Part shown: positions 17,994-26,025 of the stretch, piece after piece
How positions within the stretch are numbered: position 1 is the stretch's first letter
Layout: the number at the start of each line of letters is the position of its first letter
NCBI GenBank assembly: GCA_020636495.1
Contig: JACJXQ010000008.1
Location: forward strand, 3,254,395 to 3,318,394
Direction of reading: 5' to 3'
DNA length: 64,000 nt
Source: Chitinophagales bacterium
GTDB lineage: Bacteria; Bacteroidota; Bacteroidia; Chitinophagales; Chitinophagaceae
Position numbers and translations under genes: made by a program
The notes under the pieces: model-generated
The model's input: only the letters and a program-made list of their open reading frames with translations
Told to the model about the DNA's origin: nothing
Database searches by the model: none

Positions 17994-18884
17994 CTATCCT
18001 CGCGGATGGCTTGTTTTGTGTATTTCTTTTAATTGTTCAATATTATTATGCGTATACACCTGTGTTGCTGCCAGGCTGCTGTGCCCCAACAGATCTTTTA
18101 TGGCCTGTATATTGGCACCATTGTTCAGCAGGTGGGTAGCAAAAGTGTGCCGCAGCACGTGCGGGCTCTTCTTGGCCAGGCTGGTAATGCCGCCCAGCTG
18201 GTTTTTCACAACACGGTACACATAGCCGGCATATAGCTGTTTGCCGTTCTCCAGCACCAGCAGGTATTTATCGTCGTAACTATCAAGTTTGCGTTTCTCA
18301 GCTATATAGTCACGCATATCCTGCTGCAGTTGTGGCCCCAGCGGCACCAGTCTTTCTTTATTGCCTTTGCCCAATACGCGCACCTGCTTCAGCGACCATT
18401 CTATGTCCTGCTCCTTCATCTGCAGCAGCTCGCTGCGGCGTATGCCTGTCTGGTACAGCAGGTTGCATATCATACGGTCGGTAAAGCCTTTAAAGCCCGG
18501 CTCAAAATCTTTTTCTTCCAGCAGGTAAGAAGTCTCCTGTTCTTTCAGGTACGAGGGAAGCCGCTCGGGCAGCTTCTGTGCATGCAGCTGGCGCACAGGG
18601 TTCTTCTTCACCTTGCCCAGGCGTTGCAGGTATTTGTAAAACGAGTTCAGCGACGACAGCTTGCGGTTGATGGTCCGCGCAGACTGCCTGTCGTCCTTCA
18701 TAGTGGCCAGCCAGCTACGTACATGAAAGTGCGTTAGCTGTCCTGCTTCGGTCAGCTGAAATTGTTCGTCAATAAAACTCAGGAATTGTAATAAGTCTTT
18801 TTCGTATGCTATAAGTGTGTGGTGAGAATATCTTTTCTCAAATTTCAGGTATTTCAGGAAATCTGTAAGCCACTCAGCGATCAT
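17994..18884 (-). CDS. xerC: XerC/XerD-type tyrosine recombinase
   Basis: The 296-residue protein has an N-terminal SAM-like core-binding domain (about 1-90) and a C-terminal catalytic domain with all expected residues: Arg in TGIRRSELL, Lys in GKGNKERLVPL, His-x-x-Arg in PHVLRHTFA, His in LLGHSSLAAT and the nucleophile Tyr in QVYTH. Size and position between rpsU and hpf, a conserved Bacteroidota arrangement, mark it as the housekeeping chromosome-dimer recombinase rather than a mobile-element integrase. Its ATG lies two bases after the U-run of the rpsU terminator, so expression depends on read-through or on a promoter within rpsU. XerC versus XerD is not settled. Confidence 0.9.
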   Translation of the reverse strand: MIAEWLTDFLKYLKFEKRYSHHTLIAYEKDLLQFLSFIDEQFQLTEAGQLTHFHVRSWLATMKDDRQSARTINRKLSSLNSFYKYLQRLGKVKKNPVRQLHAQKLPERLPSYLKEQETSYLLEEKDFEPGFKGFTDRMICNLLYQTGIRRSELLQMKEQDIEWSLKQVRVLGKGNKERLVPLGPQLQQDMRDYIAEKRKLDSYDDKYLLVLENGKQLYAGYVYRVVKNQLGGITSLAKKSPHVLRHTFATHLLNNGANIQAIKDLLGHSSLAATQVYTHNNIEQLKEIHKTSHPRG

Positions 18885-18886
18885 AC

Positions 18887-18932
18887 AAAAAAAATACTGG
18901 TATTGTAAATATACTCATTTACAATACCAGTA
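18887..18932 (-). terminator. Strong intrinsic terminator between rpsU and xerC
   Basis: A perfect 16-bp stem (18895-18910 with 18917-18932) and 6-base loop is followed on the minus strand by eight T's, ending two bases before the xerC ATG. This would set rpsU expression well above xerC and hpf. Confidence 0.88.
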
Positions 18933-18977
18933 GCAATACTATGGTAGCCTAAACTTTGTTAAAAAGTTGTTTTCGCT

Positions 18978-19175
18978 TTATTTCTCGATGATGCCGCTTT
19001 CTATCTGCTGCTTATAGATAGCTTTCAACACTTGTGTGCGCTTTCTTACAGACGGCTTTGTGAACGACTGGCGGTCTCTTAACTGATTGAGTGTGCGCGA
19101 CTTTTCGAATTTCTTCTTGTACTTCTTAAGCGCTTTATCAATATTTTCGCAGTCTTTTGAGTCGATGATCAACAT
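18978..19175 (-). CDS. rpsU: 30S ribosomal protein bS21
   Basis: The 65-residue protein matches bS21: a basic helical protein (IDKALKKYKKKFEKS, RTLNQLRDRQSFTKPS VRKRT). In Bacteroidota, bS21 with bS6 and bS18 helps sequester the anti-Shine-Dalgarno end of 16S rRNA (established work in Flavobacterium). Unlike every other gene I checked here, rpsU has a strong Shine-Dalgarno sequence (AAAGGAGG, 10 bases before the ATG), fitting the reported self-regulation in which ribosomes lacking bS21 translate its mRNA. A Bacteroidota-type promoter lies upstream and a strong terminator follows. Confidence 0.95.
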   Translation of the reverse strand: MLIIDSKDCENIDKALKKYKKKFEKSRTLNQLRDRQSFTKPSVRKRTQVLKAIYKQQIESGIIEK

Positions 19176-19185
19176 AATTTATATA

Positions 19186-19193
19186 CCTCCTTT
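19186..19193 (-). promoter_or_regulatory. Strong Shine-Dalgarno sequence of rpsU
   Basis: AAAGGAGG on the minus strand, 10 bases before the rpsU ATG. It is the only near-perfect Shine-Dalgarno sequence I saw in front of a gene in this window and is the proposed switch for bS21 autoregulation. Confidence 0.9.
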
Positions 19194-19209
19194 ATTCTTT
19201 TAAGGCTCG

Positions 19210-19240
19210 CAAAGGTATATATTTTTCAAATTTCTAACAA
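19210..19240 (-). promoter_or_regulatory. Bacteroidota-type promoter of rpsU
   Basis: On the minus strand TTG (19240-19238) is followed after 20 bases by TACCTTTG (19217-19210), an exact match to the TAnnTTTG -7 element. Transcription would start about 30 bases before the ATG. Confidence 0.7.
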
Positions 19241-19326
19241 CTAATTCCTGTATTTCTGCATATTCTCGATAATTTTAGCTGCGTAAATACGTTATTTGTA
19301 CACAAGCAACGTTATTAAAGAGTAAC

Positions 19327-19881
19327 ATGTTTAAGAAAATATCAATATTTATTGTTGTTGCACTACTGGTGTACTCATGCAGCAAAAAAGCGCCTTTCGA
19401 TACCGTGACGGAAGACGACCTGGCGACGCATTACTGCAACGACCCCCTGGCTATCAACTACAACCACGGGTTTCCCGGCACGCCCGATAACAGCGTGTGC
19501 GTATACCCTACCGAAGTATTTACCGGCACTTACTCTCTTACCGATTCGATATACAACGGCGAGTATGAACTGGATACCATACTCTATTATACCATCGGCT
19601 TCAAAGCCAATTCGCTCACCGAGCTCAGGATGTACGGTTTTTGCCCAAGCGGCGACAGCGTAAGGCTGACGGCCGACAGGTATTATAAAGCATTGGTAGA
19701 CTCTACCCTCAGCCTGCCCGACTCCAACATGGTAGAGGGGCATGTTTTTTGCCGCGCGGTAGATACGATCAAGGGTACCATCAACAAATACATCGGCGAC
19801 AGCACCATGCTGCGCATCAACCTGACCATTGCCAGCGATACAGGGGTAAACTACCACATAGGCACAGGGGTAAAAAAATAA
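19327..19881 (+). CDS. Hypothetical lipoprotein
   Basis: The 184-residue protein has a short lipoprotein signal (hydrophobic residues 5-16, lipobox YSC with Cys near 18, then SKKAPFD). The mature part contains CNDPLAINYN..PDNSVCVYP, a pattern seen in Bacteroidota lipoproteins, where the two cysteines may pair, and an alternating strand-rich remainder. It ends six bases before ribE, so the two may be co-transcribed, although no functional link is apparent. Confidence 0.78.
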   Translation: MFKKISIFIVVALLVYSCSKKAPFDTVTEDDLATHYCNDPLAINYNHGFPGTPDNSVCVYPTEVFTGTYSLTDSIYNGEYELDTILYYTIGFKANSLTELRMYGFCPSGDSVRLTADRYYKALVDSTLSLPDSNMVEGHVFCRAVDTIKGTINKYIGDSTMLRINLTIASDTGVNYHIGTGVKK

Positions 19882-19887
19882 CAGCAG

Positions 19888-20484
19888 ATGTTCACAGGAA
19901 TCATAGAATGTTTAGGTACGGTACAGTCAGTAACGGGCGGCGAAGGCACCAATATGGACCTTTGGGTATCAACACCCGTAACAGGTGAGCTGAAAATAGA
20001 CCAGAGCGTGGCGCACAACGGCGTTTGCCTGACGGTTGTAGATATTTCAGGAGATGCCTATAAAGTAACCGCTGTAGCCGAAACACTAGCCAAAACCAAC
20101 CTTTCCTCACTGCAACCCGGCAGCATGGTAAATATAGAACGTGCCATGAAAGTGGGCGACCGGCTGGACGGCCATTTTGTACAGGGCCATGTAGACACTA
20201 CGGGCACCTGCGAAGAAGTGCAGCAACCGGACGGCAGCTGGTTGTATACATTCAGCTTCCCGAAAGAGTATGCCGCACTGGTCATAGAAAAAGGCTCCAT
20301 TTGCATCAACGGTGTCAGCCTCACCGCCTTTGATGTCACAGCCGATACATTGACCGTAACGATCATTCCCTATACTTACGAACATACTACCTTTCAACAA
20401 CTGAAAAAAGGCGACACCGTAAACCTGGAGTTTGACGTGCTGGGCAAATACCTGCTCAGGAGCAGGGAAGTAAGCGGGGAATAA
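19888..20484 (+). CDS. ribE: Riboflavin synthase, alpha subunit
   Basis: Riboflavin synthase dismutates two 6,7-dimethyl-8-ribityllumazines to riboflavin. The 198-residue protein shows the N-terminal MFTGIIE and two lumazine-binding repeats: VAHNGVCLTVVD with GDRLDGHFVQGHVD (first half) and ICINGVSLTAFDV (second half). Length is typical and both repeats are complete. No other riboflavin gene is nearby, as is usual where rib genes are scattered. Confidence 0.95.
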   Translation: MFTGIIECLGTVQSVTGGEGTNMDLWVSTPVTGELKIDQSVAHNGVCLTVVDISGDAYKVTAVAETLAKTNLSSLQPGSMVNIERAMKVGDRLDGHFVQGHVDTTGTCEEVQQPDGSWLYTFSFPKEYAALVIEKGSICINGVSLTAFDVTADTLTVTIIPYTYEHTTFQQLKKGDTVNLEFDVLGKYLLRSREVSGE

Positions 20485-20694
20485 TTACCTGAAGGCCGAC
20501 CTTACTAAAGCATACAGACCATATATCAGGGCAAAGAAAATGCCAACGTATATAGTACCGGAAACGAGTATCTCTACCACATACTGCCCGGCTGTATAAG
20601 GCACCGAAGGTGTATCGTACATATAATCATGCACAAACGCCAAAGCAGTCAGTACTACTGAGATGATGAATATTATGATGGCTGGACGTTTCAT
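20485..20694 (-). CDS. Small membrane protein
   Basis: The 69-residue protein has two membrane segments (residues about 4-22 and 42-62) and no cysteines or charged clusters beyond the ends. Its stop codon abuts the ribE stop on the opposite strand. No family recognised; the call rests on clean start, composition and fit between neighbours. Confidence 0.6.
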   Translation of the reverse strand: MKRPAIIIFIISVVLTALAFVHDYMYDTPSVPYTAGQYVVEILVSGTIYVGIFFALIYGLYALVRSAFR

Positions 20695-20758
20695 AGTACC
20701 TATGGGTAACGGTAATTGAGGACTGGTTATTGCATGAAGGTTCCACAGTAACCACTCT

Positions 20759-20806
20759 CGTCCTCCGTTTGCAACGAGGACGCACCGGTAGATCGTTTAC
20801 AAAGCT
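20759..20806. repeat. Intergenic hairpin repeat, copy 1
   Basis: The unit begins CGTCCTCCGTTTGC, continues AACGAGGACGCA and then a second stem-like GTTTAC segment. It recurs at 22615-22664 with only a few differences, and a related perfect palindrome lies at 21955-21981. The three copies sit in the gene-poor stretch around 20.7-22.7 kb. Confidence 0.7.
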
Positions 20807-20887
20807 TTTTATCAATTCCTGTCGTCAACCAGTACTATTGAAATCATATTAGTTGGACACAAGACCTGAAAAAGAGAAAAGTCCAAA

Positions 20888-21310
20888 TCAAGGACCGCCA
20901 ATTATTTTTATATCGTTATCATCAATCTTGTGAAGAATTTCATCACCAATATAAATTACAGGGTTTTCGATATTTTTCATACGAATCGCGAACAAATTGC
21001 CCTTTTTCATTAACCAACGGTATGTATATTGAACTCCGTTACCATTAGCAAATAATGTATCAAATACTTGATCAAAAAAAGATCTGCCATGTTCCGGGTA
21101 TAACTCAATAGTGTCTTTCTTTGTTGTATATGAACCGTAACTGATTGCTATTGGCATTTGAAAAGAACATGTTGACAATCGCATTATATAACTACCATCG
21201 CGATCAAGAAATAACAGCGGGAAGGAATTATTAGCTTGATACAATCCCTTGATTTGTGCATCGGAATGCAAAAAAGAGAATAAAAATGATATAAAAATAA
21301 GGCATCTCAT
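20888..21310 (-). CDS. Hypothetical secreted protein
   Basis: The 140-residue protein has a signal peptide (MRCLIFISFLFSFLHSDAQ, cleavage likely after SDA or Q) and a small beta-rich mature part with KGLYQANNSFPLLFLDRDGSY and ISYGSYTTKKDTIELYP. This resembles the WG- or lipocalin-like domains of short Bacteroidota exported proteins. No family recognised. It is more AT-rich than the ribE region and borders the hairpin repeats, which hints at later acquisition. Confidence 0.68.
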   Translation of the reverse strand: MRCLIFISFLFSFLHSDAQIKGLYQANNSFPLLFLDRDGSYIMRLSTCSFQMPIAISYGSYTTKKDTIELYPEHGRSFFDQVFDTLFANGNGVQYTYRWLMKKGNLFAIRMKNIENPVIYIGDEILHKIDDNDIKIIGGP

Positions 21311-21503
21311 TTCATTGAAAGGTACTATTTAATATGATTAATATCACATCCCCTCCGAGTCGCTGTTGTCACTGTACCAAACAGAAGGGTAACAGGTATT
21401 TACCAGGGCACACGGGCACATCCTGAACAGTACGAGGGTAAAATATGTATCGGACATAAATGATAGTATCCTAACTTGTGTACATATTCTTAACCGTGCC
21501 CAA

Positions 21504-21881
21504 ATGAAAAAATACTGTTTGCTGTTAGTTGCATCTGTCGTGCTATTTTGTTTTACCGGCTGCGAAAGGTCAAGACACAGAACCATATCAGGGCAGATCA
21601 TTGAGTATAATGATAAGCTGCCAATAAGAACAACAACATTCACATTATTCGTTTCTGAATATCCGGGAGGTATGAACGGGACACTTAAGGTCAATAAGAT
21701 ATTATTCACTACAGATGACAATGGCCGCTTCCAATTCGGTTTCGATGCAAAGAACAACGAAACGCTTGGCATTGCCTATGCAAACGGAGCGCCCTCTAAC
21801 GGTAATACTTTTTACTGGACCACAGGTGTTGGGAAAACAAAAAAAGTCGAGACCGGGATAATTGAAGCAGACAGGCGATAA
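21504..21881 (+). CDS. Hypothetical lipoprotein
   Basis: The 125-residue protein has a lipoprotein signal with lipobox FTGC (Cys near residue 19). The mature part RTISGQIIEYNDKLPIRTTTF, followed by DDNGRFQFGFDAK, matches the layout of a carboxypeptidase-regulatory-like/transthyretin-like domain (repeat start, variable loop, then TDDNGxFxF). Those domains are common in Bacteroidota surface proteins. Function unknown. Confidence 0.75.
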   Translation: MKKYCLLLVASVVLFCFTGCERSRHRTISGQIIEYNDKLPIRTTTFTLFVSEYPGGMNGTLKVNKILFTTDDNGRFQFGFDAKNNETLGIAYANGAPSNGNTFYWTTGVGKTKKVETGIIEADRR

Positions 21882-21893
21882 ACTCTCGTTCGG

Positions 21894-21981
21894 CGTAGTC
21901 CCCCCTGACTACGTCGTTTCGGTAGCAAGTCCCCCGACTTGCGTATTGCCCTCTCCTGTCCTCGTTGCAAACGAGGACAGG
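21894..21981. repeat. Cluster of three consecutive short hairpins
   Basis: Three stems follow one another: CGTAGTC/GACTACG (21894-21913, C-rich loop), GCAAGTC/GACTTGC (21925-21942, CCCC loop) and CCTGTCCTCGT/ACGAGGACAGG (21955-21981, TGCAA loop). The first two share a C-run loop and similar arms, so they look like members of one family; the third is related to the 20759 and 22615 repeats. They lie between two convergent genes and might also act as terminators, but they lack T-runs. Confidence 0.7.
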
Positions 21982-22041
21982 TAAGAACAAGTAAACCACA
22001 CAGACATAGTAAAAAGGTTCACACGAAAAGACCCTTCTGTA

Positions 22042-22443
22042 TCATTTTTTGAAATACCGCTTTCCCGAAATATAAATATGTCCTTCGCCTTCACTACTGC
22101 TATTTGCAACAACAGCGACCTGATTCTTTACGGTTACTACAAAATTCACATAGTTGTGCCCATTCTCTACTAAAGGTATTATTGTAGTTACTATCTGAGC
22201 TTGGATATTTTTTACTTGATAAGTTGTAATATATTCCACAACTCTAATTTCACCAGCTTCAACATTAATGGGAATCGATTTTTTCTCGTTCTTAGGGAAG
22301 CATTCACGTATAAAAAACGGCTCTACACAATAACAATCATTATTTCTTTCCGGGGAATCTACTATTGTTACTTTTAAGGCTTCTGGCTTTACAATCGCTA
22401 CCGGTATTGGAAGCGTTTGATTTTCATTTAGTACTTGTGACAT
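22042..22443 (-). CDS. Hypothetical protein
   Basis: The 133-residue protein lacks a signal peptide and membrane segment. It contains CYCVEPFFIRECF (three cysteines) and a strand-rich second half with NYVNFVVTVKNQVAVV and GHIYISGKRYF. No known family recognised. It is flanked on both sides by hairpin repeats and is AT-rich relative to rpoN. Confidence 0.6.
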   Translation of the reverse strand: MSQVLNENQTLPIPVAIVKPEALKVTIVDSPERNNDCYCVEPFFIRECFPKNEKKSIPINVEAGEIRVVEYITTYQVKNIQAQIVTTIIPLVENGHNYVNFVVTVKNQVAVVANSSSEGEGHIYISGKRYFKK

Positions 22444-22614
22444 GTTTATGTTTTTTAGTGAATAGCAAAGTTCGACATATTATCAGTTTATTTCACCCGT
22501 GAATAATACCCCCTTTGGTCGGTATTTTCACCGTACCAAACATGCACACAACACAATTCCCCTCTTGAGAGGGGCAACTGAACACAGTGAGGTGGGGTAT
22601 GTATTTCCTCCTCC

Positions 22615-22664
22615 CGTCCTCCGTTTGCAACGAGGACGCATCGGAACAGCGTTTACAACGCTAC
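22615..22664. repeat. Intergenic hairpin repeat, copy 2
   Basis: Second copy of the unit at 20759; the first 26 bases differ only at isolated positions and the GTTTACAA segment is also kept. Confidence 0.7.
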
Positions 22665-22885
22665 TCATTATCCCTATATATTTCCTCCCCTGCCAAACCA
22701 TATCCTGAAAATCCTGCCATCCCGGTTATCCTGATTCAGACAGAATAAATTATTTGCAAATAAATTAATTTAAACGTATATTTGTTGTAGTAAATGCGAA
22801 TGCGTTTACGAAGATCCCGACATGGCGGGACAGTAATAAAACCCAAAGCCAATGCCCTCACCCCAACATATACACGAAATCACTA

Positions 22886-22908
22886 GTCCCGCCCCTGCGG
22901 GACCTTTT
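22886..22908 (+). terminator. Possible intrinsic terminator upstream of rpoN
   Basis: GTCCCGC and GCGGGAC form a 7-bp stem with a CCCT loop and are followed by CTTTTT. No gene ends just before it, so it may instead be part of the local repeat family or act on a leader transcript. Confidence 0.45.
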
Positions 22909-23195
22909 TATCAATTGTTAAGTAGAACGAGCTTACTGTTTTACTTAACATTTCTTAACAGATTTAAACCCAACAATATGAATATCAAACACTTAGTAAA
23001 TAATTATATTAACTGTCAATTAAACAAAAGAACAGACATTTCGCCCGTTTACTTAACAATTCAGGCACTAAAACCGATCAATATGAGCCATTATCGCATG
23101 AAGAAAAGCAGAATTGCCAACGAAAAGTCAAATTTTGAGGGTACAGGCCCAAAGCACAAAACCTGTTTTGTATATTTAAACCAGAATAACACCCG

Positions 23196-24674
23196 ATGTT
23201 AAGACAAACCCAACAGCAAAGGTTATTACAGAAACTGTCTCCGCAACAGATACAGCTGATGAAACTGTTGCAGATACCTACTGCCAACCTGGAGGAACGT
23301 ATAAAAGAAGAACTGGAAGAGAACCCCGCATTGGAGCAAGGTGCGGAAGAGCCACTGGACGAATACGGGCTGAACGACGACAAAGACGATGATTATGACA
23401 CGGACGATGTGGAGCTGAGCAATGATGAGAGCGAAAAGATAGACCTGGACGATTTTCTGCGCCGCGAAGACGAGGACAGCGGTAACGATTATAATAACGA
23501 CTACTACGGCGGGCAGGATAACGAACGCCCCGATACACCGGTACGTGTTGAGACCAGTTTCCACGACGTACTGCTGGACCAACTGGGCATGCTGGGGCTG
23601 GACGACCACCGGCAACTGGTAGCCGAGCAGGTAATAGGCAGTATAGATGAGGACGGATACCTGCGCCGCGAAACCATGGCACTGGTAGACGACCTGGCAT
23701 TCGGGCAGAATGTAGAGACCAACGAAGAGGAGGTACAGGAGATCATCCAGATGATACAGCAGTTTGACCCTGCCGGCGTATGTGCCCGCGACCTGGAAGA
23801 ATGCCTGCACCTGCAATTGGCAAGGATGGAGCCCCGCACTCCCGAAGTGGCCAATGCGATGACCATCATCGAAAAATATTTCGGCGAGTTCATCAAGAAA
23901 CACTACGATAAGATACAACGCCACCTCAACCTGAACAACGAGGACTTTAAAGAGGTCATCAACATAATACTCAAGCTGAATCCCAAGCCGGGCAGCGCCT
24001 TTGCTATTGTCAACAAGGCCGAAAGCTATATCCTGCCCGACTTTTTTGTGTACAACAACAACGGAAAGCTGGAGCTATCGCTCAATGCGAAGAATGCTCC
24101 CGAGCTACGCATCAGCAGCGGCTACCGCGAAATGATGCAGGCATACGACCGCAGCGACAAAAAGGATAAAAGGCAAAAAGAAGCACTGGTATTCATCAAG
24201 CAAAAACTGGATTCCGCCAAGTGGTTCATAGACGCTATAAAGCAGCGCCAGCATACCCTGCTGCAAACCATGCAGGCCATTATCGACTTCCAGGAGCAGT
24301 TCTTCCTGACGGGCGACGAAACAGCACTACGCCCGATGATATTGAAAGATATTGCCGAGATAACGCAGCTTGACGTATCTACCGTATCGCGCGTGGCCAA
24401 TAGCAAATATGTACAAACAGAGTTTGGCACCTACAAGCTGAAATACTTCTTCTCAGAGGCACTCAAAACCGACGATGGTGAAGAGGTTTCTACCCGCGAG
24501 GTAAAGAATATCCTGAACGGCATTATTGAAAATGAGAACAAGCGCAAGCCCTTCTCTGACGAAAAACTGACCAATATGCTGCAGGAAAAAGGCTATAACA
24601 TTGCACGCCGCACCGTGGCCAAATACCGCGAGCAACTGAATATTCCGGTGGCCCGCCTGCGTAAAGAATTATAA
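23196..24674 (+). CDS. rpoN: RNA polymerase sigma-54 factor
   Basis: The 492-residue sigma-54 has all three regions: Gln/Leu-rich region I (LRQTQQQRLLQKLSPQQIQLMKLLQ) that binds activators; a long acidic region II (about 60-115, many Asp/Glu); and region III with the core-binding domain, a helix-turn-helix (DIAEITQLDVSTVSRVANSKYVQ) and the RpoN box ARRTVAKYRE near the C-terminus. It directs transcription from -24/-12 promoters and needs AAA+ enhancer-binding activators, none of which is in the window. It is monocistronic and preceded by a repeat-bearing intergenic region. Confidence 0.96.
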   Translation: MLRQTQQQRLLQKLSPQQIQLMKLLQIPTANLEERIKEELEENPALEQGAEEPLDEYGLNDDKDDDYDTDDVELSNDESEKIDLDDFLRREDEDSGNDYNNDYYGGQDNERPDTPVRVETSFHDVLLDQLGMLGLDDHRQLVAEQVIGSIDEDGYLRRETMALVDDLAFGQNVETNEEEVQEIIQMIQQFDPAGVCARDLEECLHLQLARMEPRTPEVANAMTIIEKYFGEFIKKHYDKIQRHLNLNNEDFKEVINIILKLNPKPGSAFAIVNKAESYILPDFFVYNNNGKLELSLNAKNAPELRISSGYREMMQAYDRSDKKDKRQKEALVFIKQKLDSAKWFIDAIKQRQHTLLQTMQAIIDFQEQFFLTGDETALRPMILKDIAEITQLDVSTVSRVANSKYVQTEFGTYKLKYFFSEALKTDDGEEVSTREVKNILNGIIENENKRKPFSDEKLTNMLQEKGYNIARRTVAKYREQLNIPVARLRKEL

Positions 24675-24684
24675 GAAGAGGTTA

Positions 24685-25263
24685 TTATTTTTTACCCGCC
24701 ATCATCTGTGCGATGGCGTCCAGGGCCTCATAAAATTCCTCGCCGTATTTACGGATCAATGGAGCCTTCAGGAATTTGTACACGGGCACCTTCAACTGCT
24801 TGCCCAGCTTGCAAGCCGGGGCGCAAAGCGTTTTACGGGGCGAGTAGTTCAGCGCTTCAAAATCAGGGCTCTTCTTCACCCTGATGGGGTACAGGTGACA
24901 GGATATCGGCTTTGGGAAATCTATTTTGCCCTCGCGGTATAGTTTCTCAAAAGTGCATTTCACCACCCCACCAAAATCGGTGTAGGCGTACACGCAAATG
25001 CCGCCGTCCACAGTTGGGGTAACGGCTCCGTGTTCATCATCAATAGTATGGGTGCCTACGCGCTCTATTTCGTTGATATAATCTATATGCAGCAGGTGTT
25101 TTACTTTGGGATAGTTTTCTGCCACCAGTTGTATCTCCTCATCAGAAAGTGGTGCACCACAATCGCCATCTACGCAGCAACCGCCTTTGCATTTGGTCAG
25201 GTCGCACACAAACTGTTCCTCCACAATTTCGTCACTCACCAGTATATTATCTATCGCGATCAT
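24685..25263 (-). CDS. DUF3109 family cysteine-rich protein
   Basis: The 192-residue protein matches the Bacteroidota family DUF3109: VCDLTKCKGGCCVDGDCGAPLSDEE (written in parts: CDLTKC, GGCC, GDCGAPL) near residues 19-40, ICVYAY, a later Cys in CTFEKL, and PISCHLYPIRV plus LCAPAC. The conserved cysteines suggest a metal or Fe-S centre like that of YkgJ-type zinc/iron-chelating proteins; this is inference. It lies 7 bases after the CBS-domain gene and is probably co-transcribed with it. Confidence 0.88.
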   Translation of the reverse strand: MIAIDNILVSDEIVEEQFVCDLTKCKGGCCVDGDCGAPLSDEEIQLVAENYPKVKHLLHIDYINEIERVGTHTIDDEHGAVTPTVDGGICVYAYTDFGGVVKCTFEKLYREGKIDFPKPISCHLYPIRVKKSPDFEALNYSPRKTLCAPACKLGKQLKVPVYKFLKAPLIRKYGEEFYEALDAIAQMMAGKK

Positions 25264-25270
25264 TGGTCTT

Positions 25271-25930
25271 TTACATATTTATATAAGCCATCAGCAGGTT
25301 ATACCTGTCCATCATATCTTCCTTATTGCTACGCTCTCCATACAACTCCTTCACATTATACCCGAAACGTTCGTAAGTATTAGCCAGGCTTTCAAGGTTG
25401 CTGCGGTTGGTTTTTATGGTCAGTTCCAACGTATTGGTAGCCTGGTGGGTATATAACTGAGTAGCAATGATTGACACCTCCTCACTCTCAGCTATGCGAA
25501 CTATCTCATACAGGCTATAGTCCAGCGGTTTTATCTCCAGTACTATCACGCCACCCGGATTATCCAATCCTCCTTCTGCTATATAGTTCAGCAGCGTCTC
25601 CCTTGTGGCAGAGCCTAAATATTTATTGTCATTGTCTACTATAGGAATAACAGACAAACGCTGGCTGTGGGCCAATCGCAAAGCGTCATATGCATGAGCT
25701 TCCGTAAACACTGCAGGGCTATACCTTAAAAAGTCTGACGCGCTGACAGGCTGTTCAGGAGTATCCCATTCCAGCATATCATCCTGTTTCACAAGTGCCA
25801 GGTACTGCTGGTTGGCAACAACCGGTATATGCTCAATACCGTTCTCTTCCATAAGGCGCATAGCGGTATCGCCTGTATCATCAGGCAATATCGTAGGCAC
25901 GTCGTAGGCTATGATCTTCGTTACAGACAT
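25271..25930 (-). CDS. CBS-domain protein (AcuB-like)
   Basis: The 219-residue protein has two CBS motifs in the N-terminal 130 residues (ENGIEHIPVVANQQYLALV and SQRLSVIPIVDNDNKYLGSAT) followed by an ACT-like C-terminal part (GGVIVLEIKPLDYSLYEIVRIAE). Such modules bind adenine nucleotides and regulate partners. The partner is unknown; the DUF3109 gene follows after seven bases. Confidence 0.86.
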   Translation of the reverse strand: MSVTKIIAYDVPTILPDDTGDTAMRLMEENGIEHIPVVANQQYLALVKQDDMLEWDTPEQPVSASDFLRYSPAVFTEAHAYDALRLAHSQRLSVIPIVDNDNKYLGSATRETLLNYIAEGGLDNPGGVIVLEIKPLDYSLYEIVRIAESEEVSIIATQLYTHQATNTLELTIKTNRSNLESLANTYERFGYNVKELYGERSNKEDMMDRYNLLMAYINM

Positions 25931-26025
25931 TTATCAAGACGGTTTTATGGGTTTGTACAATACATTAGTTGCCCTGCAAAGGTCAGGGTTTATTATGTAT
26001 CAGCCATAGAATAATAGCTAAAATA

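Larger units (their letters stand above)
22444..23195. other. 752-bp intergenic region before rpoN, repeat-bearing
   Basis: Contents seen: a perfect CCCCTCT/AGAGGGG hairpin (22559-22574); the second long hairpin repeat (22615-22664); a GTCCCGC/GCGGGAC hairpin followed by CTTTTT (22886-22908), terminator-like on the plus strand; and a TATATTTA stretch about 25 bases before rpoN that may be its -7 element. Frames open through 22852-23202 are AT-rich and protein-unlike; I do not call a gene. Confidence 0.5.

Noticed and set aside
17994..18884. Integrase of the accessory island
   Set aside because: It lies in the conserved rpsU-xerC-hpf cluster 20 kb from the island, and it looks like the housekeeping Xer recombinase.
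20759..22664. CRISPR array
   Set aside because: The repeats are few, irregularly spaced and palindromic, and genes lie between them; no cas genes.
22852..23202. Hypothetical 116-residue protein before rpoN
   Set aside because: It runs through a terminator-like hairpin, has compositionally odd sequence and overlaps the rpoN start; no start or family support.
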